Source of the DNA: JANWWM01 sp046719715
GTDB lineage: Bacteria; Bacteroidota; Chlorobiia; Chlorobiales; Thermochlorobacteraceae
Length of the DNA stretch: 37,954 nucleotides
Assembly: GCA_046719715.1 (NCBI GenBank)
Contig: JBDNCJ010000027.1
Location: 1 to 37,954, forward strand
Direction of reading: 5' to 3'
Part shown: positions 24,255-31,927 of the stretch, one piece after another
How the letters are laid out: the number at the start of each line of letters is the position of its first letter
How positions within the stretch are numbered: position 1 is the stretch's first letter
The notes under the pieces: generated by a model
What the model saw: only the letters and a program-made list of their open reading frames with translations
Databases searched by the model: none
Told to the model about the DNA's origin: nothing
Made by a program: the position numbers and the translations under genes

Positions 24255-24766
24255 TGATGGCTTTCGTAGAGTAAAACAGTTTGCGGAAATTCATTTTCAA
24301 ATCCTGACTTCAAAAACTCTGAAAGAAACGGCGGGTAGAGCACGTAGCCGCTTAACTGCGCGAGCGGAATCCAGTTGCTTTCAATAATCAGTTGATGCTC
24401 TCCAAATTCAGGGTCGCGTCCCGTCATGAGTTTGCCGCCCGTGATTTTCCCATAAAAGGCAATCGAGACGGAGTGATGTTTGGTGTCTTCTTTTGCTGAA
24501 TCAATCGGAAAAATTAATTCTTTGATGAATGCCAACCGCCCGACTTCACACGCGTAGCCTGTTTCTTCGAGCACTTCGCGTTGGAGCGCGTCGGTCAATG
24601 ATTCGCCATACTCCACGCCGCCGCCGGGCAAAATCCACGATTCTTCGGGAAAGTGCGTGCTACTTGCAAATCGCCGATGCTTGACGAGCAAGATTCTTTC
24701 TTCTTGAACGAAAATGCCGCAGACGCGCAAGCGCGGCAGTGCATTCATCGCCATTGAATTAGTCAT
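24251..24766 (-). CDS. Nudix hydrolase
   Basis: A Nudix pyrophosphohydrolase of about 171 residues. The Nudix box is exact: G-x5-E-x7-REVLEETGY, read as GGVEYGESLTDALQ then REVLEETGY. The core has RVCGIFVQEERILLVKHRRF and ESWILPGGG. The insert IFPIDSAKEDTKHHSVSIAF and the tail LIIESNWIPLAQLSG are as in family members that act on nucleotide or nucleotide-sugar substrates, but the substrate cannot be read from sequence. The start is uncertain: ATG 24766 overlaps the end of hbd by eight bases, while ATGs at 24754 and 24748 are alternatives. The stop overlaps queC by four bases, so it may support queuosine synthesis or simply be a neighbour. Confidence 0.9.
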   Translation of the reverse strand: MTNSMAMNALPRLRVCGIFVQEERILLVKHRRFASSTHFPEESWILPGGGVEYGESLTDALQREVLEETGYACEVGRLAFIKELIFPIDSAKEDTKHHSVSIAFYGKITGGKLMTGRDPEFGEHQLIIESNWIPLAQLSGYVLYPPFLSEFLKSGFENEFPQTVLLYESHQ

Positions 24767-25613
24767 ACTTGTAAAATCCTCTACCTGATTTTCGTCCCAA
24801 GTAGCCTGCCGCAACCATGTTTTTGAGCAACGGCGATGGACGATACTTTGAATCATTGAATCCTTCATAGAGCACTTCCATAATCGCAAGGCAGACGTCC
24901 AACCCGATGAAGTCTGCAAGCGTGAGCGGTCCCATTGGGTGCGCCATGCCGAGTTTCATGATTTCGTCAATCGCTTCAGGTGTGGCAATGTTTTCATAGA
25001 CGCATTGAATTGCTTCGTTAATCATCGGCATCAATACGCGGTTTGAGATGAAGCCGGGATAATCGTTGCAACTGACGGGCGTTTTGCCAATCGTTTTCGC
25101 CGTTGATTCAATCGCTTGGAACGTCGCGTCCGACGTTTGCAAGGCGCGAATGACCTCGACCAATTTCATCACCGGCACAGGATTCATGAAGTGCATGCCG
25201 ATGACTTGCGATGGACGTTTGGTTGCCGCCGCAAGTTTGGTGAGCGAAATTGAACTTGTGTTTGAAGCGAGAATCGCCGACGGTTTGCAATGCTCATCAA
25301 GCGTTTTGAAGATGGATTGTTTGAGTTCGAAATTTTCATTGACCGCCTCGATGACCAAATCGACCTCTTTGACGGCACTGCTTAAATCGGTCGTCGGCGT
25401 GAGATGTTTGAGCGTTTCGGCTTTTTGTGCTTCGGTCAGCGTGCCTTTCTTGACTTGTCGGTCTAAATTCGCCTTGATGGTGTTGAGGGCTTTATCCAAG
25501 AACTCTTGTTTGACGTCGATGAGCATTACGGGAAAGTTGTTTTGTGCAAAGACGTGCGCGATGCCGTTGCCCATTGTTCCGCCGCCGATAACGGCGATGT
25601 GTTGAATCGTCAT
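24759..25613 (-). CDS. hbd: 3-hydroxybutyryl-CoA dehydrogenase
   Basis: NAD(P)-dependent oxidoreductase that interconverts acetoacetyl-CoA and 3-hydroxybutyryl-CoA, used in fatty-acid or butyrate-type metabolism. The start is ATG 25613 (284 aa, normal length). The frame extends to a GTG at 25679, but that part has no family similarity. The Rossmann motif is AVIGGGTMGNGIAHVFA. Catalytic residues are Ser120 in SNTSSISL, His141 in VIGMHFMNPVPVMKLVE, Glu153 and Asn191 in GFISNRVLMP. The C-terminal domain shows LGMAHPMGPLTLADFIGLD and GRKSGRGFYKYD. Single-domain and complete, it is the first gene of the hbd-nudix-queC operon. PaaH-type paralogs have the same form, so the pathway is uncertain. Confidence 0.92.
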   Translation of the reverse strand: MTIQHIAVIGGGTMGNGIAHVFAQNNFPVMLIDVKQEFLDKALNTIKANLDRQVKKGTLTEAQKAETLKHLTPTTDLSSAVKEVDLVIEAVNENFELKQSIFKTLDEHCKPSAILASNTSSISLTKLAAATKRPSQVIGMHFMNPVPVMKLVEVIRALQTSDATFQAIESTAKTIGKTPVSCNDYPGFISNRVLMPMINEAIQCVYENIATPEAIDEIMKLGMAHPMGPLTLADFIGLDVCLAIMEVLYEGFNDSKYRPSPLLKNMVAAGYLGRKSGRGFYKYD

Positions 25614-25697
25614 GGCTTTGAATTGGAATTTTGTTTTTGAAAATGATGCGTGAAAATAGCGAAGAACTTGCTTACGCACTTCGGTTTCGTTTCGAGC

Positions 25698-25742
25698 GTT
25701 GAGTCTTCATTCGTTGAGCCTTCACTTGTTCAGTATTCAACT
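25698..25742. repeat. Three tandem 15-bp units at the wzi 3' end
   Basis: Units GTTGAGTCTTCATTC, GTTGAGCCTTCACTT and GTTCAGTATTCAACT run end to end. The third overlaps the last codons of the wzi-like gene, the first two lie between it and hbd. Copies diverge, so this may be an old duplication of the gene's tail. Confidence 0.55.
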
Positions 25743-27445
25743 AAAAAGCGCAGGGTGAAAAAATTTTGAGATTGCGAGCCGCCGCGCGTGACGAAGGTTT
25801 GCAGTTGATAGCCGTAGCGCGCCTCGAAGCTGAGATTGCGCACGGGCTCGACGCGGAGATTGAACGTCAATTCATCGGAGTCGACGCGCTCTCCATCAAG
25901 GAACGGCGCAATCGGGTCAACTTGAAACGTCTCGTAAGGGCGAAGCAAATCCCCGCCGACGTTGCGAATCAAAATTCCATTTTCATCAAGCACGTTATTG
26001 CCTCTACGACGCTTGCGAAACTCAATGCTCGGACGAATCCAATCCGTTGGATTATACGCCAACTTCAAAAACACTTCGTCCGCATTTGCGCCAATCGGAT
26101 GACCAAGTCCAACGCCCCACGCCGAATATGAATTGCGCGCGTCGAAGTGTGTGTAAGTGTAAGGACGAACCCGCGTGTATTCAGCAACAAACGAGAGATT
26201 TTTCAGCGTCAGAAATTCATACCAAAACACGCCCACTTGAAAGGCATACTTGTTGCGCTCCGAGTTCAAGTTTGAGAAGTCTAAATTTTCATCGAGGAAA
26301 AATGAGGCTTGAAACTCGATGTTTTTGAGAAAGTGCGTTTGAATGTCGAAGAACATTGCCACATTGTCTCGGTCTTGAAGCGAATGTTCGGCGAACTTGT
26401 AGAACTGAAACGGATTGAGATAAGCAAGGTCAAAGCGTCCGTGATAGACCGTAACGACGCCGATTCCAACGGCGAACCAATCCGGCACAAGCACGCGCAG
26501 ACGCTGTGCGGAAAAGTATTTCGTGTATCGCTCCCCTCGCGGAATGATTCGCCCGAGCGTATCTAAAAAGTTGCCCGATGTTGAGGCGTGAATTGAAGTA
26601 AAAGAGATGCGTTTGTAATTGATGCCGAAGCGAATCGCGTCGAGGTCTTGATGATTGCCTGAAAGGGTGAGGCTGGCACTGTATCCCAAGCCGTAGCGCA
26701 GTTTTTCGCGACCGAGTTGCGCGTAAATCAAGACGTCTTCTTTCGGCTCGTATTGATAGCGCAAGTAGCCGTCGGTGAAGTCGACGCTGGGCGTGCCATC
26801 GATGTTTTCAAGATATTTGAAGTTGTAGCGGAAGTCGGGTCGCGTGAGAAGCATCGTTTGTCGGTTGCCGAGCGTTGCGCCTTTGACGAAGGAGAGGCTA
26901 TAGCCGAAGTATTCAAAGAGTGTTCCGCGAAAACGGAATCCGCCCTGCGCAATGAAAGCATTATTGCGCAAACGGTCTTCGGTGAAATCCAATTCTCCGA
27001 AGAGTTCGATGAAGAGTCGGTTTTCGCCGTCACGGGCGTAGAAGAGCGTTTTTTCTTTGTCGCCGAAGGCTTCTCGGAAATGATTGGGCGAGGCGTCGGT
27101 CGTTCCGAAAAAGTATGTGTAATCGTCGCTGTGTTCTTCGGGATTTTCGAACGTGCGTTGAAAGCGTTTGGTCAATTTTCTTTCAGTTTCAGAGAGGTCG
27201 CTCCAACGCGATTCAATCGTTTTGAGATATTTGATGATTTCAGCGCGCGAAAGCGTCAGAATGTCGTCTCGATAGTCGAGCAGAATTTTTTTGACGCGCA
27301 TTTCTTTGAGGAACTCGTAAATGTTTTGCGCGTGAAAATCGGCTTCAAGCGGCACCGTTTCAACTTGCGCAACGCCTTTGGACGCAAAGAACCAACAGAG
27401 GCTAACGAGTGTGAGCGGCTTGAAGAAAGTCGTGATATTTTTCAT
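25730..27445 (-). CDS. Wzi-like capsule assembly outer-membrane protein
   Basis: A 571-residue predicted outer-membrane beta-barrel with signal peptide MKNITTFFKPLTLVSLCWFF ... GVAQ; the start is ATG 27445, because later starts lose the signal. The N-terminal segment (PLEADFHAQNIYEFLKEMRV, LTLSRAEIIKYLKTI, LSETERKL) matches the plug-like front of Wzi-family capsule assembly proteins. It is followed by many alternating strands (FRFRGTLFEYFGYSLSFVKG, QLGREKLRYGLGYSASLTLS) and ends in aromatic ...FLVEY, as usual for OM barrels. Wzi binds exported polysaccharide at the surface. It is the last gene of the polysaccharide operon, and its first 44 bases overlap the 3' end of the preceding glycosyltransferase gene. 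Exact family membership is inferred. Confidence 0.68.
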   Translation of the reverse strand: MKNITTFFKPLTLVSLCWFFASKGVAQVETVPLEADFHAQNIYEFLKEMRVKKILLDYRDDILTLSRAEIIKYLKTIESRWSDLSETERKLTKRFQRTFENPEEHSDDYTYFFGTTDASPNHFREAFGDKEKTLFYARDGENRLFIELFGELDFTEDRLRNNAFIAQGGFRFRGTLFEYFGYSLSFVKGATLGNRQTMLLTRPDFRYNFKYLENIDGTPSVDFTDGYLRYQYEPKEDVLIYAQLGREKLRYGLGYSASLTLSGNHQDLDAIRFGINYKRISFTSIHASTSGNFLDTLGRIIPRGERYTKYFSAQRLRVLVPDWFAVGIGVVTVYHGRFDLAYLNPFQFYKFAEHSLQDRDNVAMFFDIQTHFLKNIEFQASFFLDENLDFSNLNSERNKYAFQVGVFWYEFLTLKNLSFVAEYTRVRPYTYTHFDARNSYSAWGVGLGHPIGANADEVFLKLAYNPTDWIRPSIEFRKRRRGNNVLDENGILIRNVGGDLLRPYETFQVDPIAPFLDGERVDSDELTFNLRVEPVRNLSFEARYGYQLQTFVTRGGSQSQNFFTLRFLVEY

Positions 27446-28538
27446 CAATAAAGGTTTTGATGTGTTCAGCGAAGGCGGTGCGGTCGAAGCGTTCAGCGTT
27501 TTTGCGAATCGCGCGGGCATCAAAGTTCATTTGCTCAAATTTTTTAATGGCTTCAATCAAACTCTCGGCAGTTTGTTGCTGAAAAAGAATGCCTGTTTTT
27601 CCATCTATGACGGTTTCGGTTGCGCCGCCTTTTCCGAAGGCAATCACAGGTGTTCCAGAGGCTTGCGCTTCGACGATTGTAATTCCGAAATCTTCTTCTG
27701 CCGCATAAACAAAGGCTTTGGCAGACGCAAGATATGTTTTGAGCGATTCAAACGGTTGAAATCCAATCACTTCAATGTTGCGCGTGGCATGTTTCAAGAT
27801 GGCTTTATCGCCTTCGCCAATCAGCACGAGTTTTTTATCAGGCATTCGCGAAAAGGCTTCGACGATTACATCGACTTTTTTGTAAGGCACAAATCGAGCA
27901 ACGGCAAGATAGTAGTCGTCTTTTTGAGCGTTGCACTCGAATTTTTCCACATCGACGGGCGGATAAATCACGGTGGCGTCGCGATTATAGATTCGCTTTA
28001 TACGCCTTGCAATGTAGTGCGAATTGGCAACGAAGGCATCAACTCGATTTGCGCTCGACACGTCCCACATGCGCAAGTAGTGCAAGAGCATTTTGGCAAT
28101 CATGCCGCGCAATCCCTTATCTAACTTGGCTTCGCGCAGATACTCGTGATAAAAATCCCATGCATAACGCATCGGCGAATGGCAGTAGCAAATATGCAGT
28201 TGATTTTGATGCGTGAGCACGCCTTTGGCGACGGCGTGATGGCTTGAAATCACCACGTCGTATTTGGAGACGTCAAATTGCTCAATCGCAAGCGGCATGA
28301 ACGGCAAATAACTTCGAAATGATTTTTTTGCAAACGGCAGGCGTTGAATGAAACTGGTTTGTGCGCGTTTGCCGTGAACGAGTGTTCGCGCCTCATCGTC
28401 AAAGAAATCTACGAGTGTGAAGAGGTCGGCATCGGGATAGAGCGCAAGTAACTCGCCGACGACTTTTTCCGAGCCTGCAATGATGGAAAGCCATTCATGA
28501 ACGATGGCAAGCCTATATGGTGGTGCGTTGGCGTTCAC
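27402..28538 (-). CDS. Glycosyltransferase family 4 (WbaZ-like)
   Basis: A 378-residue retaining GT-B glycosyltransferase that adds a sugar, possibly mannose, to the lipid-linked repeat unit on the cytoplasmic face. The N-terminal half has LAIVHEWLSIIAGSEKVVGE, VVISSHHAVAKG and ICYCHSPMRYAWDFYHEYL, a pattern common in WbaZ-type mannosyltransferases. The C-terminal half has YYLAVARFVPYKKVDVIVEA, LVLIGEGDK and the E-x7-E motif EDFGITIVE, followed by AQASGTPVIAFGKGG. The gene overlaps the previous glycosyltransferase by four bases (ATGA) and the wzi-like gene by 44. The sugar donor cannot be read from sequence. Confidence 0.88.
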   Translation of the reverse strand: MNANAPPYRLAIVHEWLSIIAGSEKVVGELLALYPDADLFTLVDFFDDEARTLVHGKRAQTSFIQRLPFAKKSFRSYLPFMPLAIEQFDVSKYDVVISSHHAVAKGVLTHQNQLHICYCHSPMRYAWDFYHEYLREAKLDKGLRGMIAKMLLHYLRMWDVSSANRVDAFVANSHYIARRIKRIYNRDATVIYPPVDVEKFECNAQKDDYYLAVARFVPYKKVDVIVEAFSRMPDKKLVLIGEGDKAILKHATRNIEVIGFQPFESLKTYLASAKAFVYAAEEDFGITIVEAQASGTPVIAFGKGGATETVIDGKTGILFQQQTAESLIEAIKKFEQMNFDARAIRKNAERFDRTAFAEHIKTFIDEKYHDFLQAAHTR

Positions 28539-29608
28539 AGCAGTTCTTTGAGTTTATTGCATGTCGCTTCCCCTGAAAACTGCCAACGAAATTTTTGCGC
28601 TTGGATAAGCCCCTTTTGAGAGAGCGATAAAGCCAATGCTGGGTCTTGAAGCACTCGTTTCATGGCTTGTGCGATTTCTTCGGTTTGATACGGATTGACG
28701 AGCAACGCCGCTTCTCCAGCGCTTTCAGGAAGCGATGAAAGGTTTGATGTAATCACAGGCGTTCCACATGCCATTGCCTCCACAACAGGCAAGCCAAATC
28801 CTTCCCACAAACTTGGAAACACCAGCGCAATCGCTCCACTGATGATTTTTGGCAACTCTTGATACGGAACATAATCCAGAAAGCGAATCCGCGACGCTTG
28901 CGGTTTGGAATCGGCATATTCCTGCAACGGCGGATAATAGACGGAATCTTTTTTGCCGACAAGCCAAAGTTCAACCGCTTCCTCACCGGCAATCATGCAA
29001 AAGGCATCAATCAAGCGAAACAAATTTTTATTGACGTCAGGGCGACCAAGATAGAGAAAATACTTCGTGCTGTTTTCTTTCGGCATCGGGCGAAAGTGTT
29101 CGTGGTCAAAGCCTAAATGCGTAACGGTAATTTTGGCGTCGCTCACTCCGTAAAACTTGACCGTATCTTGCGCGGTTGAATGTGAGTTGCAAAAAATATG
29201 AATCGCACGCTTTGCCACGAGCGGCAAAATAAACTTGTGATACGACGGCGAAAATTTCAACGGTTTTCCAAATCGCAAAGGAATGGAATCGTGAATCGTG
29301 ATTACACTGCGCACGCTCGGCACGATTGGGGCTTCAATCACTGGCGAAAAAAGAAGCGACGCCCCCAGTCGCTTGTAAATGCGAGGTAATTCCAACTGCG
29401 TCCATTGCAATCGTCGCACATGTCCTTTCCACTGATAACCCGACGAGAGCGATTCAGACACAGGATAACATTCAAAGTCTTTGAAGTTTATTGCGGTCAG
29501 CAAAATCGGATTCAATGCTTTCAGATACGGCAAAAGGTTTTTGGCATAGACCTCCAATCCTGATTCGTTGGGGTTATAGTACGACAAGTTAACTAACAAT
29601 CTTTTCAT
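28535..29608 (-). CDS. Glycosyltransferase family 4
   Basis: A 357-residue GT-B glycosyltransferase of the polysaccharide locus. The N-terminal NLSYYNPNESGLEVYAKNLL is the acceptor-side glycine loop, and VITIHDSIPLRFGKPL is common in this subfamily. The donor half has YFLYLGRPDVNKNLFRLIDA, ELWLVGKKDS, FLDYVPYQELPKI and the E-x7-E motif in SLWEGFGLPVVEAMACGTPV. It is soluble or peripheral in the cytoplasm. The start is ATG 29608, 20 bases inside the 3' end of the upstream GT2 gene; the stop overlaps the next GT4 gene by four bases. The linkage made is unknown. Confidence 0.9.
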   Translation of the reverse strand: MKRLLVNLSYYNPNESGLEVYAKNLLPYLKALNPILLTAINFKDFECYPVSESLSSGYQWKGHVRRLQWTQLELPRIYKRLGASLLFSPVIEAPIVPSVRSVITIHDSIPLRFGKPLKFSPSYHKFILPLVAKRAIHIFCNSHSTAQDTVKFYGVSDAKITVTHLGFDHEHFRPMPKENSTKYFLYLGRPDVNKNLFRLIDAFCMIAGEEAVELWLVGKKDSVYYPPLQEYADSKPQASRIRFLDYVPYQELPKIISGAIALVFPSLWEGFGLPVVEAMACGTPVITSNLSSLPESAGEAALLVNPYQTEEIAQAMKRVLQDPALALSLSQKGLIQAQKFRWQFSGEATCNKLKELL

Positions 29609-30638
29609 GCGGGAAAGTCATGGTTGGATTAAAGAGCAACCGAGAAAGAAGAGCGAATCGATAAAACTCACCTTTGAACAATCGTTTAGCAAGATTGAGC
29701 ACAAATCCGAAGTAGATTACAACGATATTGAGTCGGGAGCCGAATTTGCGCGTAAAAAGCAACTTGTTGCGAAGCCAATAAAATTGCGAGAAAAACGAGG
29801 CTTCTGAATGTGCATTTGCGCCGATTGTTGCGCCTTCCTTGTGATAGACGACGGCGTTCCACTCGTAGTCCAAAAGCCAACCTTTTTGCCGTGCTCGTTC
29901 CGCCCAGTCTTGTTCTTCAAAGTAGATGAAGTATTCTTCGTTCATCAATCCGACCTCTTGCACGAAGGCTTTTGGTGAAAAGATTGACGCGCCGATGATG
30001 AGGTCTAAATCGGGTTGTGGGCAATCGTATTGTCCGCTATCGAGTTCGCCGTTGCCGCGCATTTGAGCGTGAGCCGTCCAGCGGTTGTAGGTTGCGCCGC
30101 CTGCGCATTGTAATCGGCTTGGCATGTGATAGTATCGGATTTTCGCGCCGAGTATTCCGATTTTCTCGTCGCTCTTTTGCAAGTGCTCTACAAGCCTGCG
30201 GAGCGTATCGGGCATCACAAGCGTATCATTGTTCAAAATCCAAAGGTAATCGCAATTTAGTTTTTGAAGGGCGTAGCGCAGTGCGATGTTGTTGCCCGCC
30301 GCAAAGCCGCGATTGTGCGAGGATTGAATGAAGATGAGTCGCTCGTCATCTATTTTTCCAAAAGTCAGTTCGGCTTCGCGTTCAGAATACAGTTTGAAGG
30401 CTATCGGTTTCGGAGCGGGCGGCGTTGCAAGATGAACCAGTGGTGCGATTGGCATTTCCGTCAATTCTTCCTTTCCCAACGCCCACGCTTGCAGATGTTC
30501 AAGCGATTGATTTTGCGAATCGTTATCGACCACAATCACCGTAAAAGACGGATAATTTTGCTTGAATAAACTCTCTAAGCATGCCACGGTGTCTTGCCAT
30601 CGCTTGTAATTGACAAGAATGATGTAGACGTGCTTCAC
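29589..30638 (-). CDS. Glycosyltransferase family 2 (WbbL-like)
   Basis: A 349-residue inverting GT-A glycosyltransferase, probably of the rhamnosyltransferase type. The start is GTG 30638, overlapping the wzx stop (GTGA). Motifs are VYIILVNYKRWQDTVACLES, VIVVDNDSQN (nucleotide site), NRGFAAGNNIALRYAL, the metal-binding-type YLWILNNDTLVMP, and FIYFEEQDWAERARQKGW near the acceptor site. Between VDND (38-40) and NRGFAAGNN (109-117) lie about 69 residues, far more than the roughly 30 usual for WbbL; the extra part includes the low-complexity LATPPAPKPIAF. A hydrophobic segment near the C-terminus (LNIVVIYFGFVLNLA) may contact the membrane. Confidence 0.88.
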   Translation of the reverse strand: MKHVYIILVNYKRWQDTVACLESLFKQNYPSFTVIVVDNDSQNQSLEHLQAWALGKEELTEMPIAPLVHLATPPAPKPIAFKLYSEREAELTFGKIDDERLIFIQSSHNRGFAAGNNIALRYALQKLNCDYLWILNNDTLVMPDTLRRLVEHLQKSDEKIGILGAKIRYYHMPSRLQCAGGATYNRWTAHAQMRGNGELDSGQYDCPQPDLDLIIGASIFSPKAFVQEVGLMNEEYFIYFEEQDWAERARQKGWLLDYEWNAVVYHKEGATIGANAHSEASFFSQFYWLRNKLLFTRKFGSRLNIVVIYFGFVLNLAKRLFKGEFYRFALLSRLLFNPTMTFPHEKIVS

Positions 30639-31927
30639 GGTTTAGCTAAATCGAGTGAGGTTTGGAAAAGACGAAAGCCGATACGTCGCGTGAAGAAAAA
30701 CATCATCATCACCAAAGTCAGTTGCGAGGCAATAAACGCCAGCGTTGCACCGACTTCTTTGAGCGTACTGAATGTTAAAAGTCCAACGAGTATCGATACA
30801 ATGCCGCTTGTAAAAACAGCGATAGAAAACTCACGCTTGCGATTGAAATTGAGCAACACTTGTGTGCCATAAATGTTATCCCAAAGAAGCAAGAGCGGTA
30901 AGAACGCCATGAGTTGGATTAAGAACGCAGAGGTCGGAAGCGAGCGCGGCGCAATCACTTGACAGATAAACTCCGCCAGGAGCACAAGCAAGATACCAAG
31001 CAGTATCAACGCCAGTGTTCCAAGCCATGCGATGCGGCGCAAAAAAGACTTTGCTTCTTCAATCGATGTGGAAAATAACGCGCTCACGCGAGGATAAATC
31101 GCTTGTGCCACGACCGTCGGGAGCGACATCGCCGCACGAATTACTTTTTCCGCTATGGTGAAATAGCCGACGCTTTCCATCGGTGCAAATAAACCCAATA
31201 GAAACATGTTCGTGTTCGTGTAAAGCGTTACCGAGAGCATGGATAAAAAAATCGTCCAACTGCTTTTAAGCCGCTCCATCGCTTCATGCATTGAGGAAAA
31301 TTCTAATCGGAGATGTTGAAGATGATGCATTTTCAAAAGCCCAATCCACCCGCCGAGAAATATCGGCATTGCTTGAAACGCGCCGGCAAGCAAAAGGTCG
31401 TCTTCGTTTCTGACAAAGGCAATCACGCCCAGCGCGGCACTCATTCGAAGCGCAATCTGCATAAGGCTTATCCACTGCATTGATTCCATACCTTGAAAAT
31501 ACCACATTGGAAAAAGGGCTTCTCCCACGACTTGAAGGCAGATGATAGCAACAAGCCACATATTCGTGCGCAATTCTCCAACAAGAAGTGTTACAGGCAA
31601 CATCAATAAAAACGCCAAAGCAAGAAGCAAGAGCCGTGCAGTCAGCGTAGCGCGAATGAGTGTGGAGAGTTTGTCGGGCATGTTTCGCGAAACGGCAATC
31701 TCTTTGGTGACGTCCAAATTAAATCCGTAAATCACCAGCGTTGAGAAATACTGAACGAATGCCGTGCAGAATGCCAACTTTCCCAGTTGCTCTATTCCCA
31801 ACGCGCGTGCCAAAAAGGGAAAAACGACGAGCGGCAAAAGCAACTGTGTGGCTTGCACGGCACCGAGCGAGAAAAAATTTCGCCATATCTCTCGATACTC
31901 ACGCAAAAATTCTACAAGTCCCGACAT
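30635..31927 (-). CDS. wzx: Oligosaccharide flippase (Wzx)
   Basis: A 430-residue MOP-superfamily membrane protein that flips undecaprenyl-linked repeat units to the periplasmic face. I use ATG 31927, because the open frame further upstream to 32032 lies in wzy. The N-terminal part, WRNFFSLGAVQATQLLLPLV then FPFLARALGIEQLGKLAFCT, is the classic Wzx entry. About 12 hydrophobic segments follow, among them LLLALAFLLMLPVTLLVGEL and ALILLGILLVLLAEFICQVI. It overlaps wzy by one base (TAATG) and GT2 by four, so it is tightly coupled. Substrate specificity is unknown. Confidence 0.9.
   Translation of the reverse strand: MSGLVEFLREYREIWRNFFSLGAVQATQLLLPLVVFPFLARALGIEQLGKLAFCTAFVQYFSTLVIYGFNLDVTKEIAVSRNMPDKLSTLIRATLTARLLLLALAFLLMLPVTLLVGELRTNMWLVAIICLQVVGEALFPMWYFQGMESMQWISLMQIALRMSAALGVIAFVRNEDDLLLAGAFQAMPIFLGGWIGLLKMHHLQHLRLEFSSMHEAMERLKSSWTIFLSMLSVTLYTNTNMFLLGLFAPMESVGYFTIAEKVIRAAMSLPTVVAQAIYPRVSALFSTSIEEAKSFLRRIAWLGTLALILLGILLVLLAEFICQVIAPRSLPTSAFLIQLMAFLPLLLLWDNIYGTQVLLNFNRKREFSIAVFTSGIVSILVGLLTFSTLKEVGATLAFIASQLTLVMMMFFFTRRIGFRLFQTSLDLAKP

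Noticed and set aside
25614..25679. N-terminal extension of hbd from a GTG at 25679
   Set aside because: The added residues precede the Rossmann strand with no similarity, and the ATG at 25613 gives the standard family N-terminus.
26717..27451. Long plus-strand frame of 244 codons opposite the wzi-like gene
   Set aside because: Antisense shadow: the minus-strand gene has a signal peptide and family features; the plus-strand peptide is Phe/Val/Glu-rich with no domain.
27378..28124. 248-codon plus-strand frame opposite the GT4 gene
   Set aside because: Antisense shadow of a well-supported glycosyltransferase with intact E-x7-E motif.
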